Positions 5,907-6,930 of a stretch of DNA of 6,930 bases are shown here, piece after piece. The notes under the pieces were generated by a model. It made no database searches. It saw only the letters and a program-made list of their open reading frames with translations, and was not told the DNA's origin. Origin of the DNA: Oscillospiraceae bacterium (GTDB lineage Bacteria; Bacillota; Clostridia; WRCU01); NCBI GenBank assembly GCA_009783805.1, contig WRCU01000081.1, forward strand, positions 1-6,930. Reading direction: 5' to 3'. Each line of letters begins with the position of its first letter. Position 1 is the first letter of the stretch. The translations under genes and the position numbers were made by a program.

Positions 5907-6845
5907 CTATTTTTTCATGAAGACGTGGACGGACGTGACCATGGCGCCCTCGCCAGAGATGACGACGATCAGCCTGCCGCCGGGCGCGTCGAACGTGCCG
6001 AACAGCGGCGGGTGCACCCTGTCCTTGCTGGCCACGAGCGCGACGATCGGTTCGGCGAACTCGTCGCCGAACTTCGAGTCGAGCGCCTCGCGCAGCCTGT
6101 CCAGTTGGGTTTCGAAAGGCATCAGCAGTCTGACGTAGAAGCAGACCTCCTCATTGGCCTGCAGGTCGTCGGATCCGTAGGCCAGAGGGGACCGGCCGTC
6201 CTCCACCCTGATCGAGTAGCCCCTGAAGTAATGGTATCCCCCCGCGCTCAGCACCTTGTCCGACCTAAGCGGCGGGTAGATCAAGGTCATGATCACCTTG
6301 CAGGCCGCCGCGCGGCTCGTCAGGCCCGCGGCGTTGAAGCCCCCGGGCCCGCCCTCGGCTATGCCCATCGCATACGCCTTGAGCACGTACTCCCTATGCC
6401 CCTCGGCTACCTTCCCGTAGTCGGCGACCTTCCGCTCATAGGCTTCGTAGCCCGACGCGGCCTCCCCCGTCCACTCGACGTACCTGACGGCCATCTTGAT
6501 CATGGCCCCCCTGTCAATGGGCCTGTCCAGCCCCGCCAAGTCCCCCTCGTCCACGAACCCCAGCTCCAGGGCCTTGCCGACGTAGCCGGAGTAGTAGCGC
6601 AGGCCATCATGGCCCGCGAGCCTGACCAGCATGGTGATGAACTGCGCCTTGAGCAGGTGGTCGTATGGCCCGAAGTTGCCGGAACCGTATCCGGACACGA
6701 TGCCCCTCCCGTCCGCGGCGAGGGCCTCCACATATGGGTGGAACCAGTCGCCTTGGCGCACGTCGGGGAACGTCCCGAGGCCCGCCGCCGGCGACGCCAA
6801 GGCCAGCAGGGCCGCCGCCAGCGCGGCCGACAGCGCGCGGCGCAG
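5907..6845 (-). CDS. Secreted protein with three degenerate SLH repeats and a novel C-terminal domain; start unresolved
   Basis: SLH repeats bind pyruvylated secondary wall polymers and hold proteins on the Gram-positive surface. A basic stretch and an Ala/Leu-rich hydrophobic core (about 6846-6785) form a signal peptide, cut near ASPAAG. SLH1 (about 6770-6612) starts FPDVRQGDWFHPYVEALA; SLH2 (about 6596-6475) contains VGKALELGFV; SLH3 (about 6430-6260) contains YVLKAYAMGIAEG. The TRAE motifs are degenerate: LKAQ, DRGA and SRAA. About 115 further residues, ending VHVFMKK, match nothing I recognise. The only in-frame standard start, TTG at 6798-6800, falls inside the hydrophobic core and would destroy the signal peptide. 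The frame is open to the right edge; CTG at 6843-6845 is used here only as the smallest extent including the signal peptide. A well-placed ATG at 6890-6892 is in another frame. The true start is upstream of the window or beyond a one-base error. Confidence 0.85.
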   Translation of the reverse strand: MRRALSAALAAALLALASPAAGLGTFPDVRQGDWFHPYVEALAADGRGIVSGYGSGNFGPYDHLLKAQFITMLVRLAGHDGLRYYSGYVGKALELGFVDEGDLAGLDRPIDRGAMIKMAVRYVEWTGEAASGYEAYERKVADYGKVAEGHREYVLKAYAMGIAEGGPGGFNAAGLTSRAAACKVIMTLIYPPLRSDKVLSAGGYHYFRGYSIRVEDGRSPLAYGSDDLQANEEVCFYVRLLMPFETQLDRLREALDSKFGDEFAEPIVALVASKDRVHPPLFGTFDAPGGRLIVVISGEGAMVTSVHVFMKK

Positions 6846-6930
6846 GCGCGGCCTTGCCCGGCCTTCCCTCCCCGTACACGCCCTCGGCTCATGCGGCTTC
6901 CCCGCCCGCCGGCCAGGCCCCGTATAAACC

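Noticed and set aside
1..6930. tRNA, rRNA, CRISPR array, insertion sequence or attachment site.
   Set aside because: No cloverleaf, rRNA-like stretch, regular spacer array, transposase or terminal inverted repeat was seen on either strand. The only repeats are the linker repeats and the 19-nt motifs.

Overview
This high-GC window (roughly two thirds G+C by eye) most likely comes from a Gram-positive Bacillota bacterium, perhaps Paenibacillaceae-like. The evidence is a class B sortase, a secreted protein with three S-layer homology (SLH) repeats, and a bacterial polyprenyl-phosphate-mannose-type glycosyltransferase. The genus cannot be fixed from the sequence. Codon use is odd for such GC: AGG (Arg) and ATA (Ile) are common.

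Layout. Positions 1-3015 (minus strand) hold one uninterrupted reading frame of at least 1005 codons that runs off the left edge. It is a fusion of two GT-C glycosyltransferase modules: an N-terminal Gpi18/PIG-V-like mannosyltransferase and a C-terminal GT39 (PMT) protein mannosyltransferase. A low-complexity linker built of three 26-residue repeats joins them, and a discoidin-like domain is predicted in the first outer loop of the PMT module. Positions 3016-3232 form a divergent regulatory region with two overlapping opposed promoters and three related 19-nt repeats. Positions 3233-4345 (plus strand) encode a class B sortase with a long cytoplasmic tail and a long Gly/Pro/Asp-rich linker. Positions 4346-4393 are a GC-rich convergent junction with hairpin potential. 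Positions 4394-5884 (minus) encode a 496-residue secreted protein of unknown function. It follows, 22 bp downstream, a minus-strand gene ending at 5907 that encodes a signal peptide, three degenerate SLH repeats and an unrecognised C-terminal domain. The start of that gene is unresolved: the frame stays open to the right edge, and no standard start codon lies upstream of the signal peptide in frame.

How it may fit together (inference). Every product is membrane-bound or exported, so this is a cell-envelope locus. The SLH protein would sit on the wall polymer, the unknown protein may be its partner, the sortase would anchor a substrate not encoded here, and the GT-C fusion would mannosylate exported Ser/Thr-rich segments. 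Such segments occur in the sortase linker and in the unknown protein's linker. The shared promoter region suggests the sortase and the glycosyltransferase are co-regulated.
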